Below, piece after piece: positions 8,415 through 17,501 of a DNA stretch of 64,000 nt. The stretch is from Williamsia sp. (GTDB lineage Bacteria; Bacteroidota; Bacteroidia; Chitinophagales; Chitinophagaceae). Under the pieces are notes generated by a model. That model did no database searches. It was not told the DNA's origin and worked only from the letters and a program-made list of their open reading frames with translations. The stretch lies in NCBI GenBank assembly GCA_015069695.1, contig JADCRZ010000028.1, positions 1-64,000 on the forward strand. The letters are read 5' to 3'. The position numbers and the translations under genes are program-made. The first letter of the stretch is position 1; each line of letters begins with the position of its first letter.

Positions 8415-11400
8415 AAAAGGGGAATTTTGATCGTAAAGGATTGCTCATCTTCCCGGATGAGGATAGGATAGCCCGACAGATAACTGTACAAAGATCTCAG
8501 ATTGGCCAGTCCCTGCTTGTTGCTGGTATCGACAAAAGATTTCTTTTGAAGATTGTTTCTTGCTACCAGGTAGTTGTCTTCAATAAAAAAATGGATCACC
8601 AGCGGATTTTCCGCATCAATGCAATTGTGTTTGATCGCATTTTCAATTAAGTTTTGCAGTGTCACGGGCGCGATGCCTGCGTTGTGATATGTTTCCGGAA
8701 TATCGATGTTGATCTCCAATCCCCGCTCAAACCGGATCGTTTGCAGCCTGACGTAATTTTTCGCAAACAGGATTTCTTCGGAGAGCGACACTACCTCATG
8801 GTCCCTGTTTTTTAAAATATACCGGTACATTTTTGACATGCCTTCCAAAAACTCACCGGCCATTTTAGGATCAATCCTGATCAGGCTGCCCAGGGAGGTG
8901 AGCGAATTAAAAAGGAAGTGGGGGTTCAGTTGTTGTTTCAGGCTTTCAAACATCACAACTGCTTTTTCTTTCTCCAATGTCTGGGCCCTGTTTTGCAGGG
9001 AAAATATCCTTCGTTGTTGTTCTATCCGGTACCGGTAGATGCGGTAAAGCAAAAGGCCCGTCAACAAAGCAATGGCAATCCAGAACCAGGGGGCTTTATA
9101 GAACACGGTTCCGATTTTGATGGACAAGCTTTTCTCCGGCACATGCCAGTTGGCTGGATCGCCGGAGGCTTTGTAATGAAAAACATAGTTCCCTCCTGGT
9201 ACATTGGTGTAGTTAACGAGCTTGTTTTTTGTATAGACCCAGTCTTTGTCAAACGGGTCCAGTTTATACGCGTACCAGGTTTGTTCCGGGTTGCTGTAGT
9301 TAAAAGCGGTCAGGTCCAACGAAAAGAAATTCTGATCGTATGACAATGCCACGCTGCTTAGTTCTTCCCAATTGGCTGGCGGCGTGTAATGGCTGCCGGA
9401 TATCTTTAAGCCTGTGAGATAAACAGCGATTTCCTTTCCGTCTTCCCTGTAATGCAGGGGATCAAAAATGATAAAGCCTTTTAAGGTCGGATATATAAAA
9501 CGGCCATCGGAAGCTTTGTAGGCAGGCATATCGGTGAACTCCATGGTGAGCAGCCCATCCTGGAGATCAAAGTTTTTAAAGTTCTTCCGGCTGCTGTCCA
9601 GCATCAGCAAGCCTTTTGTACTTCCTATCCAGAGCCGGTTGCGGGCATCTACCAGCAGGGCAGAGGTTTTCAGGGATGCCAATCCGTTCTTCTGGGTGAA
9701 CCAGCCAAAATGGTCCTGTTTAGGGTCGTAATAAGTCAGACCGGTAAAGCTGCTAAACCACATCATGCCGTTCCGGTCTTCTGCAATCGAGGTGATGGTA
9801 TTGCTGATCAGCGTGGTGTCTTGTTTTTCAGAACGCATCCAGCTTTTCACGGTCTTGCTCGCCGGATCATACATAACAACACCGCTTCCGTTCATGCCAA
9901 ACCACAAGCGGTGCTTGCTGTCTTCAAAGATGCTTCTTACGCCTTTGTGAACAAGCTGCGATAAGAAGGGGTGTGCTCCCATGCTGTGAAAATTCTTATC
10001 GGCGGCATGCATGAAGTAAAACTCACTTTGAAAGCCGAACCAGGTATCTCCCCGGCTGTCTTCCAGCATAGCCCAGCAAAAGCCATTGGGCAAAGAGTCT
10101 TCCTTGCGCGGGAATTCAATTCTGTCTCTTTGCGGATCGTACCAGTTTATACCGGATGCAGTTCCTATCCATACCCTTCCATCCCTGGCCTGCATCAAGC
10201 TCCGGATAGAGTTGGATTGCAGCAGGGGCTTTTTCCCCAGCGTGTTCTGGTATAAGGTCCAGTTCCCGGAAGCATCCGAGCGGATAAGTCCGTCACTCAT
10301 GCCCATCCAGTAATTGTTCTTTTTATCTGTTAAGAAACAACGCGCCCATAAACCGGACAATCTTTTGATAACATCATCGCCGGGCAGCAGCACCTGGATA
10401 AAGTTTTGGTCGGGATGGAAATAATCTACGCCGTTTCCTTCGGTGCCTATCCATACAAAGCCATGCTTGTCCTGAAACAGTTCTGTGGCATGGTTGGCAA
10501 TGATGCTGGATGGCTTGAGGGGATTGTTTTTGTAGAGGATAAACTTCTCTGTTTTGTAATCATACTTTACAACGCCGCTGGTGCTGGTCGTAAACCATAG
10601 TTCCCCCCTGCGGTCGACAAGGAACTGAACAATCCGTTGATCCCGTGTGGCCTGGTTTTGGTTCACAAAGCTGCTGTATATGCTGTAATGACCAAAGGTG
10701 CTGTCTGTTCTGATCAGCAGGGTGCTGTCTTTCCTGCTGGCAAACCAGATATTCCCCCATCCGTCTGCTGCTACCAACTTGACATTGTACCGGGAAGGCA
10801 GGGCAATCTTTTTTACCTTTTGAGTAAGCGTATCGTATACCAGTAAACCGGTGTCTGTTGCCAGGTAAAGTTGATCCTTGTGCAGGAACATATCCGTGGC
10901 GCGCAAGGATAGCAGTTGGCTCTTTACCGGATCTTTGTCATCTTTCAAAAACCGGACGGTTGAAGCAAGCGGGTTGAAAAGGGCCAGTCCCTGGTTGGTG
11001 GCAATAAAAATTTGCCGGGCTGTTTGTTCGATCATCTTGACCACTTCCTTTCCCTTCATCGCCTGAACCGGGAGAAATTTAGCCGAGGCATAATCAAAGC
11101 GCACCAGGTCCCTGTAACAACCGATCCACAGACGGCCTTGGCGGTCAGACAGGATAGACTGTACAATGCTAAAAGGAAGAGAGGTGCTGTCGCGGCTGTC
11201 GTTGTAAAATGCCTGCACGGTATAGCCATCAAACCGGCTGAGTCCGCTCATCGTTCCGATCCAGATGTATCCGTATTTATCCTGTCCGATCGCGTCCACA
11301 ACACCATCGGCCAATCCCTGTGTGGCATTGAGGTGGCGGAAATTGTAATCGGTGGATTGTCCTGTAACGGCCAGGCTTAGCTGCAAATACAGCACAAGAA

Positions 11401-11425
11401 TCAGTATGGACAAACGGGGGCACAT
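8411..11425 (-). CDS. Two-component sensor with periplasmic propellers and LytS-type kinase
   Basis: A 1004 aa membrane sensor. A signal peptide (residues 1-22) is followed by two-component-regulator propeller repeats to about residue 690, with repeated signatures such as GYIWIGTMSGL, GRLWIGCY and NRLWIGSTKGL. A Y_Y_Y domain follows (about 700-765). One transmembrane helix near 775-795 precedes a short coiled coil and a His_kinase domain with LKQQLNPHFLFNSL, then an ATPase domain with LIENAIKHN. Unlike classical hybrid sensors it has no fused receiver or HTH domain; the regulator is the separate overlapping gene. Such sensors usually detect periplasmic oligosaccharides, but no polysaccharide locus adjoins this one, so the ligand is open. 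Confidence 0.92.
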   Translation of the reverse strand: MCPRLSILILVLYLQLSLAVTGQSTDYNFRHLNATQGLADGVVDAIGQDKYGYIWIGTMSGLSRFDGYTVQAFYNDSRDSTSLPFSIVQSILSDRQGRLWIGCYRDLVRFDYASAKFLPVQAMKGKEVVKMIEQTARQIFIATNQGLALFNPLASTVRFLKDDKDPVKSQLLSLRATDMFLHKDQLYLATDTGLLVYDTLTQKVKKIALPSRYNVKLVAADGWGNIWFASRKDSTLLIRTDSTFGHYSIYSSFVNQNQATRDQRIVQFLVDRRGELWFTTSTSGVVKYDYKTEKFILYKNNPLKPSSIIANHATELFQDKHGFVWIGTEGNGVDYFHPDQNFIQVLLPGDDVIKRLSGLWARCFLTDKKNNYWMGMSDGLIRSDASGNWTLYQNTLGKKPLLQSNSIRSLMQARDGRVWIGTASGINWYDPQRDRIEFPRKEDSLPNGFCWAMLEDSRGDTWFGFQSEFYFMHAADKNFHSMGAHPFLSQLVHKGVRSIFEDSKHRLWFGMNGSGVVMYDPASKTVKSWMRSEKQDTTLISNTITSIAEDRNGMMWFSSFTGLTYYDPKQDHFGWFTQKNGLASLKTSALLVDARNRLWIGSTKGLLMLDSSRKNFKNFDLQDGLLTMEFTDMPAYKASDGRFIYPTLKGFIIFDPLHYREDGKEIAVYLTGLKISGSHYTPPANWEELSSVALSYDQNFFSLDLTAFNYSNPEQTWYAYKLDPFDKDWVYTKNKLVNYTNVPGGNYVFHYKASGDPANWHVPEKSLSIKIGTVFYKAPWFWIAIALLTGLLLYRIYRYRIEQQRRIFSLQNRAQTLEKEKAVVMFESLKQQLNPHFLFNSLTSLGSLIRIDPKMAGEFLEGMSKMYRYILKNRDHEVVSLSEEILFAKNYVRLQTIRFERGLEINIDIPETYHNAGIAPVTLQNLIENAIKHNCIDAENPLVIHFFIEDNYLVARNNLQKKSFVDTSNKQGLANLRSLYSYLSGYPILIREDEQSFTIKIPLL

Positions 11426-11514
11426 TCAATCCTGAAAATAAATAGACAGGAGGAAGATAAAAATTTTTACCCGTGACAGGGGCTTTTTTCCGGGTAAGGC
11501 GGGTAGAAAAAGAA

Positions 11515-11943
11515 TTAAAGCGGGTCTGTTCCCGGGACCCGGGCGGCCATTTTCATGCTATTGGCAAGTGTTTGAAAGCAAGCTGTCCAGGCCAGTTTCG
11601 TTTGCTCATCCCAGTCTTTGCCCAGTCCCTGTTCCAGGGTCCAGAGCAGCGCATTGCCTACGGCAGTATAATGCGCGTCCCGCACGCCGTATTGAATGTG
11701 GCCGACCGCCAACCTGTTGATGTCTCCGGTGATCTCATCCAGGCAATGGAGCCGGCTTACGATCATGCTCAGCATGCTGATCAGCTTGCCGGATTGTGCT
11801 TCGACCGGATGCCGGAAAAGGGCTTTGAGCTGCGGTGCGTCTAAAAACAATTTGCCGTAAAACACACCTCCGATCAGGATGGGATCTATGCTGCGCAACA
11901 GTTTCCATGTTTTTTTTACCAAGCTGATTTGAGTTTCTGTCAT
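11515..11943 (-). CDS. Single-domain globin
   Basis: About 142 aa from the ATG at 11943 (MTETQISL); the open frame continues upstream to 12141 but that part does not look like globin. The sequence follows the globin fold: an A helix with LVKKTWKLL, a B/C region with FYGKLFLDAP, the E helix around FRHPVEAQSGKL, and the proximal His in LAVGHIQYGV. It resembles bacterial single-domain globins and flavohaemoglobin N-terminal domains, with roles in NO or O2 handling. It stands alone on the minus strand, convergent to none and about 90 bases after the sensor kinase start. Confidence 0.85.
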   Translation of the reverse strand: MTETQISLVKKTWKLLRSIDPILIGGVFYGKLFLDAPQLKALFRHPVEAQSGKLISMLSMIVSRLHCLDEITGDINRLAVGHIQYGVRDAHYTAVGNALLWTLEQGLGKDWDEQTKLAWTACFQTLANSMKMAARVPGTDPL

Positions 11944-12214
11944 CTGTTCTTTGTTATACGATGATGGGATAAGGTGATAAAGCTTCCTGCTTCGCCGGAC
12001 GCGCCTGTTTTTGCCATGCGGTGCTTGCCAGGCAGGATAGCTTGTTCCGGTGCAACTGTAAAGATTGGCCCATTCAGGATCTTGGCACAATCTGTCTGGT
12101 TCAAGGGGGGTAAAATCCAATTGAGGCGTATGAGAGTCCAAACATGTTTTTGACCGATGTCAAAAATCTGCGTAAGAACAGCCGATAGCTTTGCAAAACA
12201 TCAATTGATTTGCT

Positions 12215-12583
12215 ATGAATACCGCTTTGTGGATTGCGCAGGCAATGCTTTTTATTGTCTTTTTATATTCAGGATTTTACAAATCCAGCAGGTCGGCCCC
12301 GGAGCTGGTAGCCATGGGACAAACCGGCGTAGAAGGGATGCAGGATCCTTTCATCCATTTTATTGGTGTTGTGGAGCTTTTAGGCTGTGCAGGTATTATT
12401 TTTCCCTGGCTCTTGAAAATCGTTCCTGTGCTCACGCCGGTAGCAGCTGTGGGCTTTGGGATCATCATGGTGCCGGCTGGCATCATTCATATCCGGAGGG
12501 GCGAATACGGGGTAGCTGTAGGAAATACGGTGGTTTTGCTGCTGGCAGCGTTCGTGGCCGTAGGGCGGTTTTCTCAGCTTTGA
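12215..12583 (+). CDS. DoxX-like family membrane protein
   Basis: A 122 aa protein with four hydrophobic helices, starting MNTALWIAQAML, with a short FYKSSRS stretch after the first helix and HFIGVVELLG in the second, the pattern of DoxX-like/DUF4267-like small membrane proteins. Function in the family is poorly defined, with links to redox stress and quinone metabolism. A Crp/Fnr-type regulator follows on the same strand after about 140 bases. Confidence 0.82.
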   Translation: MNTALWIAQAMLFIVFLYSGFYKSSRSAPELVAMGQTGVEGMQDPFIHFIGVVELLGCAGIIFPWLLKIVPVLTPVAAVGFGIIMVPAGIIHIRRGEYGVAVGNTVVLLLAAFVAVGRFSQL

Positions 12584-12725
12584 ATGTTATAGGTTGAGAT
12601 TAGGATGAACGTTTTTTCGGGACTGAGCGACTCAATAGAAATCCGGATTGGATTTCGCAATCTATAAAGCAGCCACGCCTGAATAGATTAATTTTGGATT
12701 CAACTTAAAACCGCCGGAAAGTTTC

Positions 12726-13304
12726 TTGGAAGCATTTTTTAAAACGATCGCTGCGTTTATTGAATTGGAGGAAGAGGCCCGGTCTGCCCTGGCAGCCATC
12801 CTTACCTGTGTGGAAGCGCCCAAAGGGCACCTGCTCCTCCGGCCGCATTCGGTGTGTAATCATATTTATTTTGTTGAAAAAGGACTCACACGCACTTTTT
12901 ACACCAAGGATGATAAGGACATCACCGATTGGTTAAGTCCGGAAGGAACCTTTGCGTGTTCTGTAATGAGTTTTATCAACCGCCATCCCGACCGCAGGGG
13001 GATCGAACTGCTGGAAGACGCTACCCTGTGGGCATTGCAATATGATGAGCTGGAGCAGGCTTACCGGCAGCACCACGAACTCGAGAGAATGGGCCGGCTG
13101 ATTGTTGGTTCCGGGCTGGTTCAGGTACAGCAACGTTTTGATGACCTGCATTTCGCGACCGCCGCCGAGCGCTATCAAAAGCTGATGAGCCAATATCCCT
13201 TCCTGATCCAGCGCACACCGCTGGGCATGGTGGCTTCTTACTTGGGCATTACCCAGGAAACACTCAGCCGCATCCGGTCGCATTTTACACCTCATTCATT
13301 ATAA
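12726..13304 (+). CDS. Crp/Fnr family transcriptional regulator
   Basis: About 192 aa, with a TTG start at 12726 chosen because the cyclic-nucleotide-binding-like domain begins at once (EAFFKTIAAFI) and no ATG lies nearby; GGAAAG upstream could serve as a ribosome site. The cNMP-type beta barrel has HLLLRPHSVCNHIYFVEKG and the C-terminal region has the winged-helix part LGMVASYLGITQETLSRIR. It is the common Bacteroidota Crp/Fnr type, probably without an iron-sulfur cluster since there is no N-terminal cysteine group. Target genes are unknown; the DoxX-like gene just upstream is a candidate. Confidence 0.87.
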   Translation: MEAFFKTIAAFIELEEEARSALAAILTCVEAPKGHLLLRPHSVCNHIYFVEKGLTRTFYTKDDKDITDWLSPEGTFACSVMSFINRHPDRRGIELLEDATLWALQYDELEQAYRQHHELERMGRLIVGSGLVQVQQRFDDLHFATAAERYQKLMSQYPFLIQRTPLGMVASYLGITQETLSRIRSHFTPHSL

Positions 13305-13409
13305 CGATGCGACTGAGAGGGCTGAGACAAGACCGAGGTGCCTGATGAATCGATGCACTACGCAATGGCTCACCCAACTAAATTCAGGTTGGTCCAAATC
13401 CACTTCCCA

Positions 13410-14087
13410 TCAGGGTTTCAAGTTGATATCCACAATACCGTTTTTAACGGCAAACATGACGATGCCGGTCCGGCTTTTTATATTCAGTTTTTCGAACAGG
13501 GCATCGCGGTAGCCGTCAATCGTATGTACGCTCAGGCACATCTTGTCTGCGATCTCTCGGTAGGTAAGTTCCGTACAGGCCAGCTTTAAAAATTCGATTT
13601 CCCGTTGCGAAAGGCTCATCACTTCTTTTACGGAAGCGCCCTCATTTTCGCCATCCAGCTTTGAGATCGAATGGATCAGCTTGCCGGTTACCAGGTCAGA
13701 GTAATAATAGCCTTTGCTGACCAGCGAATCCAAGGCTGCTTTTAGTTCTATTTTCCGGATGTCTTTTAAAACATAGCCTTTCACACCCAGGCGCATCATT
13801 CTGATGATGGCATTCTCATTGTCGAACATAGAAAGCACCAGGATCTTGATGCCGGGAAAATATTGTTTTAGCCAGCGGGCCGTTTCGTATCCATCCATTT
13901 CGGGCATGCTGATGTCAAGGATCACAAGATCGGGCGGGTCTTTGTGATGGATGGTTTCAGCCAGCTGTTTGCCGTTGTCTGCTTCCAGCGAAACCTTGTA
14001 GCCGGGAAAGGCGCTGATGAGTTCAGCCAATCCTTCCCGGAATAGCTTGTAGTCATCAACCAGTGCAATTTTAATTTTGGGTGTCAT
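13410..14087 (-). CDS. NarL/FixJ-family response regulator
   Basis: A 225 aa regulator. The receiver domain has VDDY near residue 10, phosphoacceptor Asp58 in ILDISMPEMDGY, and the conserved Lys in GYVLKDI. The C-terminal LuxR-type helix-turn-helix contains LTYREIADKMCLSVHTID. Its start overlaps the end of the upstream kinase gene by 17 bases, so the pair is co-translated. It is convergent with the Crp/Fnr gene, with 105 bases between. Confidence 0.92.
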   Translation of the reverse strand: MTPKIKIALVDDYKLFREGLAELISAFPGYKVSLEADNGKQLAETIHHKDPPDLVILDISMPEMDGYETARWLKQYFPGIKILVLSMFDNENAIIRMMRLGVKGYVLKDIRKIELKAALDSLVSKGYYYSDLVTGKLIHSISKLDGENEGASVKEVMSLSQREIEFLKLACTELTYREIADKMCLSVHTIDGYRDALFEKLNIKSRTGIVMFAVKNGIVDINLKP

Positions 14088-14880
14088 GGGTCGTTTTTTC
14101 CCAGGTTGGGATGATTAACAAAACTGTTGTGCCCTGTGCCGGATCACTTTCAATGTGCAGACTTCCCCGAATCAGCTGCGCCCGGTTCATCATGTTCTGC
14201 AATCCGGTTCCTGATTCGTGGATCGTCACTTTATCCTTTCTTGTAAAACCTTTCCCATTGTCTGCGATCCTCACCTCCAGTTCCTGCGGGCTGTAATTCA
14301 TGACAATGCTGATCTGCGATGCTTTGGCATGTTTGATAATATTATTAATCGCTTCCTGTATGATCCGGTAAACAATGATTTCTTTTGCCGGATCAATCCG
14401 TACTTCTGCGCCGGTGACCTGCAGTGAGGTGCCGAGCTTTCCTGTTCTTTCGATCAGGCCCAGGTCCAGGTTCACTGATTGGATCAATCCAAGCTTGGCC
14501 ATGCTGTCTGCGCTCAACGACTTGGACAGGTTTCTCAGGTCGTGGATCGCCTTGCTCACCAGTTCCATGGCTTTGTCAATTTTGTGGGTTGCATATCTAT
14601 TGTTGATAAGTTCAATGGCTGTCAGTTGCATGTTGGCTAGGGACAGCACCTGTCCGATATTGTCGTGGATCTCCTGCGAGATATTTTGCAAGGTTTGTTC
14701 TTTTATTTCCAGCTGTGTTTTAAATAGCTCCTGCTGGAAATTTTCTTTAATAGCATTGATTTCCTGCAGGTGTTTATAATATTTTTTCTGGTATGCAAAT
14801 ACAACCGACAGCGTAAAGCTGGCCACAAGCATCAAAATAAGTGTGCCTCCGATGATCACGATTACAACTGTGTTATCCAT
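14071..14880 (-). CDS. Sensor histidine kinase, NarX/DesK-like
   Basis: A 269 aa kinase with one N-terminal transmembrane helix (about residues 5-27), a short coiled linker (30-65), then a HisKA_3 dimerisation domain with the phosphoacceptor in QEIHDNIGQVLSL and an ATPase domain with EAINNIIKHAKA (N box), DNGKGF (G1) and GLQNMMNRA. There is no periplasmic sensing domain, so it may sense through the membrane or through partners. It is the cognate kinase of the overlapping NarL-type regulator. Confidence 0.9.
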   Translation of the reverse strand: MDNTVVIVIIGGTLILMLVASFTLSVVFAYQKKYYKHLQEINAIKENFQQELFKTQLEIKEQTLQNISQEIHDNIGQVLSLANMQLTAIELINNRYATHKIDKAMELVSKAIHDLRNLSKSLSADSMAKLGLIQSVNLDLGLIERTGKLGTSLQVTGAEVRIDPAKEIIVYRIIQEAINNIIKHAKASQISIVMNYSPQELEVRIADNGKGFTRKDKVTIHESGTGLQNMMNRAQLIRGSLHIESDPAQGTTVLLIIPTWEKTTHDTQN

Positions 14881-14939
14881 ACAGGATGCGCTGTTTAACT
14901 GTTCCTGGATCGGGCTTGCAGAACGGATTCTGCGCTCTT

Positions 14940-15593
14940 TTACCCTGCAACGCGGCGCCGGAAAATCCGGTCGCAGAACAAGCCCATGTTTATGGTAAGC
15001 AAGGATGTGTATTCAAAAACGTACTGCCATGTATACAGCCTGTTTGCCAGTATCCTGTCCAGCCTGTTCAGGTAATTGAGCAAGCCTTGTAAAAACAAGG
15101 TTCCCCAGAAATAAATCATCAGTCCCGTGTACACCCAGAACAAGGGATCTCTTTGAATGTCCAGGATTTTTTCGGTGGTCGACAGCTCCCTGAAGTAAAA
15201 GAGGATCCAGGTGGTTACCAGCAAAGCTTCTGCTATCCGGGCTACTGCATCATTTTCATCCATTTTATTGACATACCGGGTCAGCAAAATGCACAAGGTG
15301 ATAAAACAGGGCAGGCTCAATAAAATGGCTTTTCTCAGTAAAGGATTGCTGAGTGACCCATGGAATACAATGCACAGGGCAGTGTATTCCATGGGGGTTA
15401 AAAAATGAAACAGCCAAAGATTTTCCTTGTGCAGACAGGCAAACAGGTAAAAGGCGAGTGTGTTGCCAAGGGCTAGATTCAGCAGGTAAAAGATCAGGCG
15501 TTTGAAAGGCTGATCCAGCTGCTTGTACCGGGCAATAAACAAGACAACTGTGGCATATAAAATTCCAAACTCTATGTATTCTACAACTTTCAC
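14940..15593 (-). CDS. Predicted multi-pass membrane protein of unknown function
   Basis: No ATG is near the 5' end of the frame; a GTG at 15593 (VKVVEYIEFGIL) gives about 217 aa, while a TTG at 15659 would overlap the preceding gene. Six or seven hydrophobic segments are visible, with charged loops between, for example the segment RYKQLDQPFKR after the first helix. The family is not recognised. It lies just upstream of the NarL-type kinase gene and just downstream of a secreted hypothetical protein on the same strand, so all four genes may form one transcript. Confidence 0.6.
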   Translation of the reverse strand: MKVVEYIEFGILYATVVLFIARYKQLDQPFKRLIFYLLNLALGNTLAFYLFACLHKENLWLFHFLTPMEYTALCIVFHGSLSNPLLRKAILLSLPCFITLCILLTRYVNKMDENDAVARIAEALLVTTWILFYFRELSTTEKILDIQRDPLFWVYTGLMIYFWGTLFLQGLLNYLNRLDRILANRLYTWQYVFEYTSLLTINMGLFCDRIFRRRVAG

Positions 15594-15631
15594 TCTCTTG
15601 TATTTTTCAGCTGTATAAGTTTTCGTTGTCC

Positions 15632-16420
15632 TTATGATCTTGGCGGAGATTGGCAACAAAGGTCTGCATACAAGGCTTCCAGCTCTACATAGTTATCATC
15701 CTCCCCGTGCGTCTGTGCTGCCTGCAGAAAATAGCTGCCTGGTTGATTGTTTGCCTGCGCCTTGTTCCGGATCTTATGCGAGGTGGCCAGTATATAAGCC
15801 ATTTTGCTTTGGGTATTCTTATGGAAGGCGAACTTGAATGTATAGGGAAAATCTTTTTCCAGCTTTAATTCCTTTAGATACTTTTCAAAGTTTTGAACAT
15901 ACACTGCCAGCCGAGGAATTTTTTCTCCCGTCACGGTATAGCAGGTTGCCTGCTGGCCGGGCCGGCTTCCTGTCAGGTAGGTTAAAACGATAACGGTACA
16001 TTCCCTGATGTCCCTGAGTGCTTCTTTAAAATTGTTTGTAGCGTCGCCGGTATTATAAACTGTATTCCTGCCTGCAGGAAAGAGGATCAACAGGTATTTC
16101 GTTTGTGTGCCTCGTCCTTGCATCCCGATCCAGCATTGATTAGAGTCATACACAACTGTTCTATGGAGGGCAAATGCAGGCGTAAAGGGCAGGTCTCTCT
16201 GCCTGATCCCCTTTTTCTGGATGATCCGGGTGTATCGTTCCCATTTTTGTTTTAGCAAATTGTGTCCTTCCAGCAAGGACGGCATGTTAAAGTAAGCCGT
16301 ATCTGCTTTGTGCTTTAGCTGCCAGCCCTGCTCTTCCTGCAACTTTTCTTGTTGTGCAGAACCAGGAAAACAAAATAACAGGGAGGCGAACAGAAGCAGA
16401 TAGTAGCATAGCTGCTGCAT
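15632..16420 (-). CDS. Exported hypothetical protein
   Basis: About 262 aa from the ATG at 16420, chosen because a clear signal peptide starts there (MQQLCYYLLLFASLL to PGSAQQ, cleavage near residue 20). A longer frame reaches 16486. The mature part is mixed alpha/beta with one region, RDIRECTVIVLTYLTGSRPG, that looks like a beta strand core. No family is recognised. Position upstream of a membrane protein and a kinase/regulator pair hints at an envelope-linked signalling operon, without direct evidence. Confidence 0.7.
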   Translation of the reverse strand: MQQLCYYLLLFASLLFCFPGSAQQEKLQEEQGWQLKHKADTAYFNMPSLLEGHNLLKQKWERYTRIIQKKGIRQRDLPFTPAFALHRTVVYDSNQCWIGMQGRGTQTKYLLILFPAGRNTVYNTGDATNNFKEALRDIRECTVIVLTYLTGSRPGQQATCYTVTGEKIPRLAVYVQNFEKYLKELKLEKDFPYTFKFAFHKNTQSKMAYILATSHKIRNKAQANNQPGSYFLQAAQTHGEDDNYVELEALYADLCCQSPPRS

Positions 16421-16998
16421 TGGCGTTGGATAGGGTGGGAGCAAATCCCTTTTTTCTTTGCGGTGAAACAGGTGTTGCGGGTTCATAGAAGTTAGTTAAG
16501 CGGGTGAGGAGAGCGGAACTGTATAAAGTTACTTATTTGCTGGAAGGCATTTTTCCTCCCAGCCGCTGCTAAAATGGAGGTTTAAAAAGGTGTTCACATA
16601 TGAAAATGAAAATCAATATCTTGAAATTATCCGCAGCTGAAAAACCCCTTTTTTCACCGGCAAATACAGGAAAAACCTCTCCTTTCAAACCCTGCAAGAA
16701 GGATTCAAAAAGCCCTGCTTCCCCTCTTTTCAACCGCACCAGGTTGCTCCATTTTTGTATTGGATATTCATCGATGAAATGTCAAAAGATCAGCCGCCCT
16801 GCAGGTGAGCGCGCAACCAGCGGAGCGGTTGATTTTCCCGATCAGGCCTTGGTGGCCATGCAGGCAGGTGGGTTCTCAGGATGGCACCAAAAACAAAACA
16901 GCCACCCGCCCATGCGCCTGTATGCAGTCTGATAGGGGAATCTTTTCTGCCGCTATCGTCATTTTAAACAATCATCTCAAACCCCAAAACAAATTTTT
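16421..16998. other. Intergenic region between divergent genes
   Basis: About 580 bases between an exported hypothetical protein (minus) and a small beta-rich protein (plus). Open frames here have poor coding character and no recognisable product. It should contain divergent promoters; no convincing TAnnTTTG/TTTG pair was found by eye. Confidence 0.5.
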
Positions 16999-17319
16999 AT
17001 GTCAACAATCACAGGAAACCTCTTTGATCTGGATACCAAGGACAGTTTCGAAACCAGCAAAGCACCCAAAGTGTACAACTACAAGGTAAAAGCTTCCGGC
17101 GGCGGTAAGCTGTCATTTAAAGTAGAGCTGTGTTCGGTTCCGCTGGGAAGTCCGGGCGGCACCTGGAGCACGATCGAAGAAAAATCAGACATCGCATCGG
17201 GTGTCACGGCTTCCGGCCAGTTTAATGCAGCAGCGTCTGGCATGTCCGACAGCCATTTGCGGTTTACATTCACCAGAAAGGTACTTACGCACGGCGTGAG
17301 TTACGAACTCAATTACTAA
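16999..17319 (+). CDS. Small beta-rich protein of unknown function
   Basis: A 106 aa protein, MSTITGNLFDLD at the N-terminus, rich in Gly, Ser and Thr and with alternating hydrophobic residues that suggest a beta sandwich. There is no signal peptide and only one Cys. It is preceded by an A/T-rich stretch and followed by a strong terminator, so it appears to be transcribed on its own. An ABC ATPase and a large membrane protein follow on the same strand. The compact, stand-alone form could be a structural or secreted effector-like protein; no family is recognised. Confidence 0.72.
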   Translation: MSTITGNLFDLDTKDSFETSKAPKVYNYKVKASGGGKLSFKVELCSVPLGSPGGTWSTIEEKSDIASGVTASGQFNAAASGMSDSHLRFTFTRKVLTHGVSYELNY

Positions 17320-17343
17320 CTGCCGGCAGGTAGTTTGATACAG

Positions 17344-17399
17344 ATACATACATGGTATAAAGTTCCATCCGGCTTTATGCTGTGTATGTATTTTCTTTT
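17344..17399 (+). terminator. Intrinsic terminator after the small beta-rich gene
   Basis: Arms ATACATACA (17344-17352) and TGTATGTAT (17383-17391) pair perfectly; an inner ATAAAG/CTTTAT pair extends the structure. The stem runs directly into TTTTCTTTT. It should stop plus-strand transcription before the ABC gene. Confidence 0.72.
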
Positions 17400-17501
17400 A
17401 TGATGGGCAGCGGTTGACAGCAAGCATGCAAGTTGGTGGCATGGCTAGGTATGAAAAATCTAAAACAATCTCTATATTCACCTTCCCTAACCCGATCAAA
17501 C

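Noticed and set aside
12944-13295. Minus-strand frames opposite the Crp/Fnr gene
   Set aside because: Shadows of a well-formed regulator gene; no independent coding features.
13310-13370. Sequence with GGCTGAGA and CCTGAT that recalls part of a TPP (THI-box) riboswitch
   Set aside because: The remaining consensus is missing or poorly spaced, the site lies between convergent genes, and no thiamine gene follows. At most a degenerate relic; more likely chance.
16600-16932. 110 aa plus-strand open frame
   Set aside because: Poor coding character, no recognisable product, located in a divergent promoter region.
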